From: Erythroxylum novogranatense
Lineage: Eukaryota > Streptophyta > Magnoliopsida > Malpighiales > Erythroxylaceae
Length of the DNA: 64,000 nt
Assembly (NCBI GenBank): GCA_029891385.1
Contig: JAIWQS010000146.1
Span: forward strand, 100,797 to 164,796
Reading direction: 5' to 3'
Shown here: in pieces, positions 46,957 to 57,059 of the stretch
Numbering within the stretch: position 1 is the first letter of the stretch
How the letters are laid out: every line of letters starts with the position of its first letter
Notes under the pieces: model-generated
The model's database searches: none
The model's input: only the letters and a program-made list of their open reading frames with translations
What the model was told of the DNA's origin: nothing
Made by a program: the position numbers and the translations under genes

Positions 46957-48053
46957 ATATTAGTTGACTTCCGTAGTATGTGTCATGAGAATTAATAATT
47001 TGCTTTCTTAAAATTGTATATTTATTTGTTTGCAAGCACTAAAATCGTTAGAAACTGCTACGGATTAAAGTAAGGAGAAGAGGGATTAATTTTAAATCAT
47101 GATCTCTTTTTATTTAATAGTCTTCAAGATTTTGAAAAAAGTTTTAGCTAATTACCATTTCTCTTAAACATACAACTTTGGCTAGTGATATATAAATTAC
47201 GTGTTCATTTACTTAACATTCATGTTTAATTATGTATAAAATATTACTCATTAAATTATGATTTTGTTAATAACATGCAAATTATTTGTTAATTTATATG
47301 ACGCTCACGTTTATTTATGTAGTGAATATTGTTCACTAAAGTGTGATTTGATTGGTGAAATATGAATTATGTGATACTTATTATTGACCTAAAATTTACT
47401 TATAATGTAAAAATATGCACCTTCTCACATGATTTTTTAATTCCTTAAATTTTATGATTTAATATTTCAAAAAATGTATTCTTAATTTTATAGTTTTATA
47501 ACTTTTTTTAACTAAAATTTGTATAGAGCTTACCTATGATATTAAATACGTCATGTGGCAATTTCATTAAAAAATTAACCAAGAAATTAATAGAGTAATA
47601 TAAATCATTGAACTAAGCGGTTGCACCTTTTAGAATATTAAATCATAGGAAAATGAGTCAAACTATAAAAGAGATTATTAATCTTAAATTATATTAGCTT
47701 TGTTAAGAAATGTTGTTTGTGTGAAGTACGTAAACGGTCAACCATATGTAATAGATGGTAGGCATTACAATTGTTAAGAATATATTTTGATATAATCACA
47801 ATCATACATACCTCAATCAAATCCTTTATTAAGTTTTGTGTTATTTAAATCTTTGATTTTATATGTTTAGTTTTTAGTATAGTGTAAGATAACAACAACA
47901 ATACCTAGTAGAGTCTTGCTTAAATGCAAGATATGAGGAGATTTAGTATAAGACTTTGTATATAAATAGGAATTATTATTCTTGCACAAAGAACATATAA
48001 ATAAAATTAGAAAGATGTTAGCTTTATATTATTTCCGTGGAATAAACTCTTAT
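46957..48053. other. AT-rich flank, no gene
   Basis: A/T-rich sequence shared with 59886-60979. A weak AACAACAACAATACCTAGTAGAG stretch (about 47890) resembles tails of some plant SINEs but is too short to call. Confidence 0.5.
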
Positions 48054-48432
48054 CAACAATGTCCTGAATCAACTCTAGGCCTTCAACAATTCTTAAACCC
48101 TCTTCATCCCAATATAAAGGCGAATGACACTTCCTACCGTACAACGCCTCATATGGAGCCATACCGATACTACTATGATATTGATTATTGTAAACAAATT
48201 CAATCAAAGTTATATATTTATCCGATGCTCCATGAAACTCCAAAATACAAGCTCTGAACATATCCTCGACAGTCTTGATTGTTCTCTCACTCTGACCATC
48301 TGTCTGAGGATGAAAGGCCACATTGAAATTTAGTTTGGTACCCAAAGCTGCCTGCAAACTATCCCAAAATCTTGAGATAAATCTAGGATCCCTGCCCGAA
48401 ACTATGGACACTGGAACCCCATGTAATCTCAC
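48054..48432 (-). pseudogene. Chromovirus integrase core (LTR-C element), truncated
   Basis: The frame reads [68 protein letters not shown] and YWDEEGLRIVEGLELIQ. These are the second half of the integrase catalytic core, with Asp in SGRD and Glu in GQSER present. At about 48054 it is cut by the duplicated flank, and residues after VDK are foreign. The integrase C-terminus, chromodomain, polypurine tract and 3' LTR are absent, so the element is a 5' remnant. Confidence 0.93.
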
Positions 48433-48966
48433 AACCTCATTCAGATATCGCTGAGTTAACTAATCTAATGAAAGATTTTCTCTCACTAGCAAGAATTGAG
48501 CCGATTTGGTTAGTCTATCCACAATGACCCAAATGGCATCATGTTGCCTCAAAGTCCTCAGCAAACCCATAATGAAATCCATCGTGATTCATTTCCATTT
48601 CCATTCCGGAATAGGTAATGAATGTAATTTTCCTACCGGAGCTTAATGCTCAGCCTTAACCTGTTGGCAAATTATGCATTTAGACACAAATTCTGCTACT
48701 TGCTTTTTCATACCAGGCCACCAGTAATGTTGTTTCAGCGTATGATACATCTTGGTAGTACTAGGATGCATAGTATAAGCTGCTAAATGTGCTTCCTCTA
48801 AAATCTCTGTCCGCAAATTATCAATGTTGGGCATACATAGTCTTTGCTTTAACCTCAAAGTATCATCTCTCACTTCAAACTCAGAATCTGGATTCACTTT
48901 CAACTTCTCCATTAACTTCACTAAATCTGGATCTCTACTCTGAGTCTCTTTGATTCTTTCAACCAA
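48433..48966 (-). pseudogene. Chromovirus integrase zinc domain and core start (LTR-C element)
   Basis: 48643-48966 encodes the integrase HHCC zinc domain: EEAHLAAYTMHPSTTKMY, LKQHYWWPGMKKQVAEFV and CIICQQVKAEH. Both His and both Cys are present. Between 48433 and 48642 the core start continues in shifted frames with stops. The domain binds the LTR ends during integration in active relatives. Confidence 0.92.
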
Positions 48967-49970
48967 ACAGGTCTCAATTTCAAGGTAGCTATCAACGTAT
49001 CATTTTGTTCCAAATTTAATTTAACATTCAATGCTCTCAATTGAACTAGGCTAGGTAACCTCGATAACTGTACTTGTGTCACACTACTATTTGACTTCCT
49101 GCTTAATGCATCAGCTACAACATTAGCTTTGCCAAGATGGTATTCAATTGTACAATCATAATCTTTTAATAGTTCTATCCATCTTCTCAACCTCATATTC
49201 AACTCCTTTTGGCTCAACAGATATTTCAAACTTTTATGATCAATAAATACCGGAAAAATTTCTCCATAAAGACAATGTTGCTAAATTTTTAAGGCAAACA
49301 CTACAGCAGCAAGTTCCAAATCATGAATTGGATAATTAAATTCATGGGGCCTCAATTGTCTCGATGCATATGCTATTACTTTACCATTCTTCATAAGTAC
49401 ACATCCTAAACCTTGATGTGACGCATCACTATACACAACATAACCTCCAGAACTCGATGAGATAGTTAACACAGGTGCTGAAGTTAATCGATGCTTTAGC
49501 TCCTTAAAACACCTCTGACAATCATCACTCCATCTAAAAGGCATATTCTTTCTCAGAAGTTTTGTCGAAGGGGTCGAAATAAGTGAAAATCTCTCGACAA
49601 ACCTTCTGTAATACCCGGCTAATCCAAGGAAACTTCGAATCTCGGACACGTTCTTCGGAGACTCCCATTTCATTATTGCTTCTATTTTCTTTGGGTCCAC
49701 CTGAATGTCCTATCCAGACACGATGTGACCCAGAAATACTATTCGATTAAGCTAAAATTTGCATTTGCTGAACTTGATATATAACCGTTTCTCCCTCATT
49801 GTCTGAAGAACCAATCTCAGATGTGTCACATGATCTTCTTTACACCTCGAGTAAACCAAAATGTCATCAATAAAAATAATTACAAATTGATCTAAATAAG
49901 GTTGAAATACCTTATTCATCAATGCCATAAAAGCTGCTGGAGCATTATTCAATCCAAATGGCATTATCAA
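48921..49970 (-). pseudogene. Chromovirus RT C-terminus and RNase H (LTR-C element)
   Basis: Three open pieces. 49752-49970 has [17 protein letters not shown] and the catalytic [13 protein letters not shown]. 49281-49700 has [31 protein letters not shown], then RNase [16 protein letters not shown] and [12 protein letters not shown]. 48921-49229 has [17 protein letters not shown] and [14 protein letters not shown]. Stops or frameshifts lie at about 49240-49280 and 49700-49750. Order and spacing match the family B element at 30364-31360, but the sequence is clearly a different lineage. Confidence 0.95.
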
Positions 49971-50036
49971 AAACTCGAAGTGCCCATATCTGGTTCTAAA
50001 TGCACTATTAGGAATATCTGCCTCAGCTATCCTTAT

Positions 50037-51072
50037 CTAGTAATATCCCGATCTCAAATCTAACTTTGTGAACACCTGAGCTCCCTGTAACTGGTCAAAT
50101 AAATCATCAATCCTCGACAGTGGATATTTATTCTTAACTATTATCCGATTCAACTGCCTGTAATCAATACACAATCGCAGAGTGCCATCCTTCTTCCTTA
50201 CAAACAATACCGGAGCTCCCCAAGGTGATACACTAGGCCTGATGAAATCCTTATCTAAGAACTCCTGTAACTGGGTTTTCAGTTCCTTCAGTTCAACAGG
50301 CGCCATCCTATATGAAGGAATTGATATAGGAGCGGCACCTGGGACAATATCAATAGTGAACTACCCTATCTGGGGGTAATCCCGGTAGTTCAGCTAGAAA
50401 CACATCCAGAAATTTTCTAACAACTGGAATGTCCTGAATGACTTGTTCATTCTGAGTATCCACCACGTGGGACAGATAAGCCTCACATTCACCTCGGATT
50501 AATCTCAAAGCACTTGGAAATGAAATTAGTCAGGCTGACACTGCCTGACTAACTCCTCGAAACACCACTCTCGGCTAATTAGGAGATTCAAGCACTACCT
50601 CTTTAGTATAACAATTCATCACTGCCCTATGAGCAGTGAGCCAGTCCATGCCTAAGATGAGATCTATCTCTCTCAATTGCAAAATGATCAAATCAGCTTC
50701 TAGTTTTGCCTGCTCAATTCAAACTATACACTTTTTACATACCTCACCGATCACTGTTGTACTATCCACTGGAGTGCTCACTACCAACCCACATTTCAAT
50801 ATCTATCGCTCACAGTGCAATCTAGATGTCAGATGTGGGGTGATAAATGAATGGGTAGATCCTGGATCTACCAGTGCATATGCCTCAAAATTAAAAACAT
50901 TCAACATACCTGGTACTACATCTGGCGAGTCCTGAGCCTCCTGTCTGGTGATGGCATAGACCTTGGCCTGAGATTGCGGGTGGTTACTCTGTACCTCAGT
51001 CCTGACACTAGGTCCTGCCGACTGTGTTCTACCATTACCTCTGCCTCTCTGTGTAGGTCTACCAACTCTACT
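50037..51072 (-). pseudogene. Chromovirus protease and RT N-terminus (LTR-C element)
   Basis: 50037-50306 is an open RT piece: [46 protein letters not shown] and [11 protein letters not shown]. Upstream, 50307-51072 should encode the aspartic protease and linker. Short matches remain in several frames, but I cannot see an intact D-S/T-G turn. The RT N-terminal part is convincing; protease is placed by position. Confidence 0.88.
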
Positions 51073-51950
51073 TTACTGAACCGAAGTCTCAGTCATAATT
51101 CTTCCTTTAATTCCATACTGGGACTCCGACATCTCAGGGCAATCTTTGATTTGATGCTCATATGGGCCACATCGAAAGCATGCTCCTGTTACCTGCCAAC
51201 ACTCACCACCATGCTTTTTACCACAGTGCTCACATTCAGGCAATTGGTGCGACTGACTGGTGGACATCTGTCCTCTACCTCCCCCATATTGAACAAATCT
51301 ACCTCTTCCTCGAGATCCAGATTGTCTCGATCTAGACTGGAATCGAGATGATCTGTTCTGACGCTTACTGAAGCTTCTACCAGAATCAGCCTGAGATTCA
51401 TCATGCCTTTTCCTTTACCCTCCTATCTGCTCTTTGCCTGACCATCTTTCAACAATTGTTCAATTTTGATCGATGCTGCTCGGAGTTCTGTAAAACTATT
51501 CAAGTTAGAAATGTTTATTCTCGTTCTGATCTCCATGTTCAAGCCCTCCTCAAATCGTCTACATTTTTGTTCTTCAGTTGGGATCAATGTAGTTGCATAT
51601 CTCATTAGCTCATTTAATTTGATCTCATACTCTGCTACTGTAAGTCTACCTTGCTTCAGGTCTAAAAATTCTTTCATTTTTCGATTCAAGTAAACCTTCG
51701 GCATGTAGTTCTCACGGAACACTCTCAGGAAATCCTCCCAGGTCAAACTACAAGGTCTGATGGTGTTACCTGGAACAGTTTTTCACCACTAATATGCTGA
51801 ACCTTGCAAGAGTGAGACAACATAATCGAATTTCTCATCAACCTCACAGTCCATTTGGTCGAACACTCTTTCAGTTCACTCAAGCCACCTTTTTGCTTCA
51901 ACCGGGTCTGTACTTTCGTAGAAGTCCACAACCCATTGTTTTCTCAGTTT
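51073..51950 (-). pseudogene. Chromovirus gag with zinc knuckle (LTR-C element)
   Basis: 51423-51746 carries the retrotransposon gag domain: MTWEDFLRVFRENYMPKVY, KMKEFLDLKQGRLTVAEY, LMRYATTLIPTEEQKCRRF. 51073-51267 carries the nucleic-acid-binding region with CEHCGKKHGGEC and an intact CX2CX4HX4C zinc knuckle (CFRCGPYEHQIKDC). The start lies near 51990-52050 in a damaged stretch. Gag forms the particle and packages RNA in active relatives. Confidence 0.92.
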
Positions 51951-52162
51951 CTCGTATCTTCTTTCTCACCTCATGGGAATTCTCGGTGGCATCTGGACAA
52001 ACTCAGGTATCGGAGACTCTAAATTAACCCCTATAGACTCCATGCTAGCTGACTCTCCAATTGGAGCTCCTATGGAAGGTGACCTATAACAAACAAAAGT
52101 TGAGATCACTATTGGAATTCACTAATTATCATATCTCCACTCATATTTGTCCCTAAAGATGC

Positions 52163-52186
52163 CAAACCATACTCTGATACAAAAAA
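52163..52186 (-). promoter_or_regulatory. Primer binding site, initiator Met tRNA (LTR-C element)
   Basis: Minus strand TTTTTTGTATCAGAGTATGG lies directly beside the LTR-C edge at 52187. One mismatch from TGGTATCAGAG in the core. It shows that the LTR to the right is the 5' LTR of the minus-strand element. Confidence 0.8.
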
Positions 52187-52256
52187 TGCAACATCCCACA
52201 ACCACATGATACATACCCAAACATTTAAGCATATTCAAGTACATATCCTATGATAA

Positions 52257-52261
52257 TGGCA
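52257..52261. repeat. Target site duplication, left copy (TGGCA)
   Basis: TGGCA at 52257-52261 equals 55639-55643. Confidence 0.9.
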
Positions 52262-53144
52262 TGTAACATCCCATCATCGATGGGAAGGATAAAATAGTAA
52301 ATTTGGGTCAGGTTGTGAGTGTGTACTCGTATCTCGGTATATTCATGCATAAAATGGCCTCTATATGGATATCAATGGAAATTTTTGCAAATGCACATGA
52401 TTGTACATGCATTCGTGACTTTTCTCTACATATGTGTTTATAAGTGTAATTTTTGTGAAAATTGTAAATAATGTGGTTGAAAAGAATTGAATTGGAGTGA
52501 TGTATGCGTAATCTACATAAAATTGCTAAGTGGGTACTGATGAGATTTCCGGTACTGAAAATGACTATCAAGTTAACACTACAAATTAATGACATGATTT
52601 AGGAAATTTTTTTTATCATGAGCCATTGAAATTTGGAGAGGTTTATGAAAGTCAAAGTAAATAAATTGATTGAAATGGAAGTTGATAGGCATGAAAGATA
52701 TAATGAAAGTGTGTGAATTTGAAATGTGAGACATTGATCTTCATGAAACTTGTAGAATATGTTGACGGCTTTCTGTCGCATTAGAGTTTGATATTTTTCG
52801 ATATCGGGATTGAAAGAAATAATTTTCTGAAGTTAAGGCTATATTTCTTTGTATTGAAAGTGTATGAATGGGATAATTTCTGAACATGGTTCAGTCTGAT
52901 GAGAAATTCATGATCTATAGAGATCCAATTAAGTTAATGTTTGTTTTAAATAAACTAGAAACATGGATCTGCAAATTATCTTAAGGAATTGAATTTCAAT
53001 TCAGTCCCTAAGAGTTTAAATTTCTAAATTAAAGTAGTAAGGTTATAAGAATTTGTATAAGGGCAAATTGAGCATGATACTTAAGATTTTAAGACTTAAG
53101 GTTTAAAGGAAGAGGTAGAATGGACATTTCACCCTTCTTAAGGG

Positions 53145-53262
53145 TATAAAAAGAAGAAGTTAGGGTTTTTGTTTGAAAGAGGGAGGAAGATGTCGTGGGA
53201 GAAGAAGAAGAGAAGGAAAGTTGGGTTTTGGAAATCTTTGAAGATTTAGAAGCCAAATCAAG
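53145..53262 (+). promoter_or_regulatory. LTR-D promoter: TATA box to splice donor
   Basis: GGGTATAAAAAGAAG, then a purine-rich leader of about 100 bases with GTTAGGGTTTTTG, then CAA|GTAAGTATAAG. The spacing resembles that in LTR-A and the 5623-10014 LTR. Confidence 0.6.
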
Positions 53263-53544
53263 TAAGTATAAGTATCATCCCTCTTGATCAACTGAATAAA
53301 ACATGTTTTGATGCTAGTTAAGAGATGTTTATGTGTTAGAAGTGTAAAATGGGTTAAAGAAGATGTGTGGTTTTTAGGTTTATGATCAAGGTTAGATTAT
53401 GATGTTTTGTTGATTTTATTGTGTTCAGATGAGTTGAAAATGAAATATAAGTGATGTTTTAGGGTTAAGATGAATTATGTTTTGAAAGATGGGAAGAATT
53501 TGATTGAAGTATGTTGAAAAATCAGGTTTCGGGAGGTTTTTGGG

Positions 53545-53655
53545 CTCGCACGTCGCGGCACACGCAAGCGTGCACGTTGCGGCGAGCTCAACCTTCGTCG
53601 CGGCGAGCTCAACCTTCGCCGCGGCGAGCTTCCTTCCGCCGCGGCGAGGACCCAT
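53545..53655. repeat. GC-rich GCGGCGAGCTCAACC cassette in LTR-D
   Basis: Three or four units of the form CGTCGCGGCGAGCTCAACC with variants, CpG-dense and partly self-complementary, in an otherwise AT-rich LTR. Frames are open on both strands (53425-53670 minus; 53504-53720 plus), an effect of composition. Confidence 0.85.
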
Positions 53656-54469
53656 TTTCTGCACGGACATGTTTGGGTATTTTAGCCATAAATGTTGATG
53701 TAGATGTCCAAATGAGATAATTTTTTATTTGTTTTAAACTAGAGACAAAGGTCTACACGTTTTATGAAGAATGGAAATGTCAAATCAGTCTTTAAAAGTT
53801 CACAATTTTGGATGAAAGTTGAGTATAAAATATAGTTTCGACATAAGGATACCTTTCAGATTTCTGAGACAAATTGAATGATTTTAGTGTCTATTGAGTT
53901 TTTGATATTGAAAAAAAAAGCAGTGACTAGAATTTTTGGGATAGTGCCGGGAATGTCACGAAAGTGCATAGTACATACTTTTAAATTGCTACATGTGAAT
54001 TATTAAATATTTCTGATTGGACAATGTGTAAAATATGAGTATTTGACTTGTGATAGAGGCGCATTTGGAACGTCAGCCCACCGACGTGCCGAGACTTCCA
54101 GGCGTTAGCGCGGAAGCTATTGTGAGTGACCTAGATGGTTTCTCAATTATCATTTGATTATAATGCTTTAATTATGATTCTGTGGAGAATAATGGTGGGA
54201 TTGTGATTGGTTTATGAATTCCAGACAGAAGGTCCGAGGTATTGGGAGATTATGACATAGAAGTGTTGTTTGTCTAAGAATTTGGGACCTCCGTGTTTAA
54301 ATGGGATTAAATGTGATTGTGATTTTAATGTGACTAATTGTGAATTATTTGTTCGAATGTGATAATTTGTAAATGATTGTGATATATGAATGCGTGCATA
54401 TAAAGTGATGAATTGTGACATATGCAGTTCATACATGAATGCATTAATAGATAATGACAGTTGTGACCG

Positions 54470-55000
54470 GAGCAGCCACCGAGAGCTATAAGCTCAACGT
54501 TTATATTTGGGCCTCGAGCCCCACAGTGATTCAGAGCCTCTGGCTCAACAATTAATGTGCCCTCATTGGGACACTTTCAGAGCCTCTGGCTCAACGACTA
54601 ATGTGCCCTTATAGGGACAGTTCAGGCGCTCGATCACAACACCGAAATAAATTGTAAAAGTGTTACATGCGCACATCATATGCATTTGATTTAATCATTT
54701 TTATTGAATGAAAGGCAAGATGCCTTATACTGATGTGATAACAATCATGTGTACTTCTAAATGTGAGATTATGAAATAACTGTGATATGTCTGAGTGTTG
54801 CATGAAACATAATGGCTGTTGTGACCAGAGTTGCCACCGATCAGAGCTTTTAGCTTAATGCGCAAAAATGAGCTTCGAGCTCATAAGTGGTTCAGAGCCT
54901 CAGGCTTAACGTATAATGAGCCCTGTATCCACCAACGAATAAGGGACAGATATTAATGAGCCCTTCAAGGGACAGTTTAGGCACTCGGTCACAACAAAAT
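54470..55000 (+). repeat. Array of short stem-loops in LTR-D
   Basis: Two diverged half-kilobase units. Each contains a GAGCTATAAGCTC-like hairpin (54483-54495; AGCTTTTAGCT at 54845-54855), a GGGCCTCGAGCCC-like hairpin and one or two GAGCCTCTGGCTC hairpins followed by AATGTGCCCT and GGGACA words. Stem halves are repeated more faithfully than loops. Confidence 0.6.
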
Positions 55001-57059
55001 AATAATAAATAGGAAGTGAGTCTCATATGCGTGTATCAGTATGAAAAATATCTGGAACTGTGTGAAATGTGAAATTGTACGAAAGCGCATTACGAAATAA
55101 AGTTAGAATGATGTGAATTGTGAAATGTGATCAAATATGCAACAATGCGAAAATATGATATGTGAATTGATGTTGTTGCATGGATTGAGTGGACCATCGA
55201 TGATGATTACCTCATTGAGTTCGCAAAACTCACCTAAAATTTGCAATTATTTTTCAGGACTCAGAAGAATACCTCGTTAGGCAACGGGCGTATAGCGACC
55301 GCTTGCGAGTGAGAGAAGAGTTCGGGATCAGTTGTGTCTGCATTAGTGTCTGACTATATTTTTCTGACTTTCTGTATAATTGATTTGGTCAATTTGTAAA
55401 GGCACCGGACTAAATTAATTTGTATTTATAAGAGGGCCCTCGTGGTCACTGTATTTATCGGTCTTGTTATGTAAAGTGTTTTTCGCATAATATTTATAAT
55501 TTATGCATATGTTTCAAAATATATATATTATTTATACTGAGGTTTGATTGAGTGATGTAGCACGCCACCCTCGTAAGGCACAGACTCGGATATCACCATC
55601 GATGTCGGGTTTGGGTCTTACGGGAGTAGGGTGATACATGGCATGTTAGAACAAAAACAAAACCAAATTATACATGACATCATCTAACATAATCGAAAGT
55701 CACTAAATTTTAAAACCATTCATTACACTAATCCAAACAAGTTTACACTATTTCCTTAAGAAAAATATTTACATGACTTCATATAGGTTCTAACGAAAAT
55801 ACAACAAAATACAAGACACGATACTCCTGGAGTCAACTAACAGACCTCTGATCCATAACAAAATCCAAAGGGTCCTTTAGTCCTGTCTAAGAACTAAATC
55901 TCCTGTCTCGTACCTGAAAAATCACGTTACAATTTTTATGAGTTTTGCGAACTCAATGAGTCAACCATCATTGATGATTTCACCGGATTACAAACACATA
56001 CCACATATTTCACATATATTTATTCAGATCATGTATACATGCCAAATATTCACACAACATGATATATCATATAATCTCACAATCCACATAGCCAAGTACA
56101 AATAGATCATAACAATTTATCATTCATTTTAGCTTTGCAAATCATTAAATGTTATATGCATGAGACTCACATTCTTTCTTATTGTTGTGACCGAGTGCCT
56201 ATCACAAACTTATACAAATATCGGCCATAGGACTCAGTCAAACAGAATCACGGAACATAGCTCTACGCGCAAAATCAGAAATCACATAGCAAAGCTCTAC
56301 GTGGAAGCGCTTCATACTGGCAACTCAAGTCACAATGCCTTTATCTGAGCATGCATTATATGAAATGCAACAATTTTAAAAAATCTCATATATCACAATC
56401 TTATACAAATGCTTAAGCAAGATTTCACAATGATCGGACCTAAGTCCAGCATTCAACTTTCATGAAGAATCAAATGTCAAAATTTTATATCAAGTCAAAC
56501 ACTCCCAATACATGCTCAATTATTAAACTCCTCGGACCTCAGGTCCGGAATCCATAATCAACTCATAAATAGTTCAATAATATTGGAAGTGTAATAAATT
56601 AAATTAAATTCAAATCAAATCAATCCTAGGAAATCATCTAGGTTGACTCACAGAACGCTTCAATATGCTATTGTCTGGATGGTCCGACAATGTCGGTCTG
56701 GCATCCACTTGGCTCCTCTAAAACATACACAACATATTCACAAATATCACATTTTTGTACAAATATATAAGTGTTCTTTTATGCATATCAATATATAGAA
56801 AGTATGCATAATGCATGTTCAATGACAATTTCGGGTATCTTATTATAATTTTCATCATCAAACCAATCAGATATCAAAGCCCTCACTAATAACATTTGGT
56901 ACTTATAATTTGGACTAAAATAAAACAAGGTGAAATCAATTTGATAACCTAATTGATCACTTCAGATTTTCTACCCATAAGATTTCGGGTCAACTTTGCA
57001 TAATTAATCTAGTAGGGTAAATGACACAATTAGGCAATACTTCTTTCTGGAAAGTTGTT

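Larger units (their letters stand above)
38331..48053. repeat. Duplicated 3.92-kb segment, copy 1 (with nested LTR-A element)
   Basis: 38331-39625 plus 45429-48053 align end to end with 57060-60979. Both copies total about 3920 bases and differ by scattered substitutions and small indels, roughly 5 percent by eye. The segment contains the 5' part of an LTR-C, a short CACTA-like piece (46321-46956) and 1.1 kb of flank. The right end at 48053 joins mid-integrase sequence, as at a tandem duplication joint. Confidence 0.88.
52262..55638 (+). mobile_element. Solo LTR-D, 3.4 kb
   Basis: Ends TGTAACATCCCATC and TACGGGAGTAGGGTGATACA with a perfect 5-base target duplication, and no internal coding, PBS or polypurine tract. 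Sense is plus: TATA box TATAAAAAG at 53145-53153, a leader starting TTAGGGTTTTTG, a donor (TCAA|GTAAGTATAAG, 53261/53262), a GC-rich cassette (53545-53655), a stem-loop-rich stretch (54470-55000) and an acceptor (TTATTTTTCAG|GAC, 55257/55258). It is probably a solo LTR formed by recombination. A non-autonomous element lacking distinct LTRs is less likely. Confidence 0.88.

Noticed and set aside
47886..47945. AACAACAACAATACC stretch resembling a plant SINE tail
   Set aside because: Only a few dozen bases match, no Pol III A or B box is visible, and the second copy (about 60822) exists only because the segment is duplicated.
48054..52186. Integrated plant pararetrovirus instead of an LTR retrotransposon
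   Set aside because: The RT resembles Ty3-gypsy relatives in general, but an initiator-Met PBS next to an LTR, gag with a zinc knuckle, and integrase with the HHCC domain indicate a chromovirus-type LTR element.
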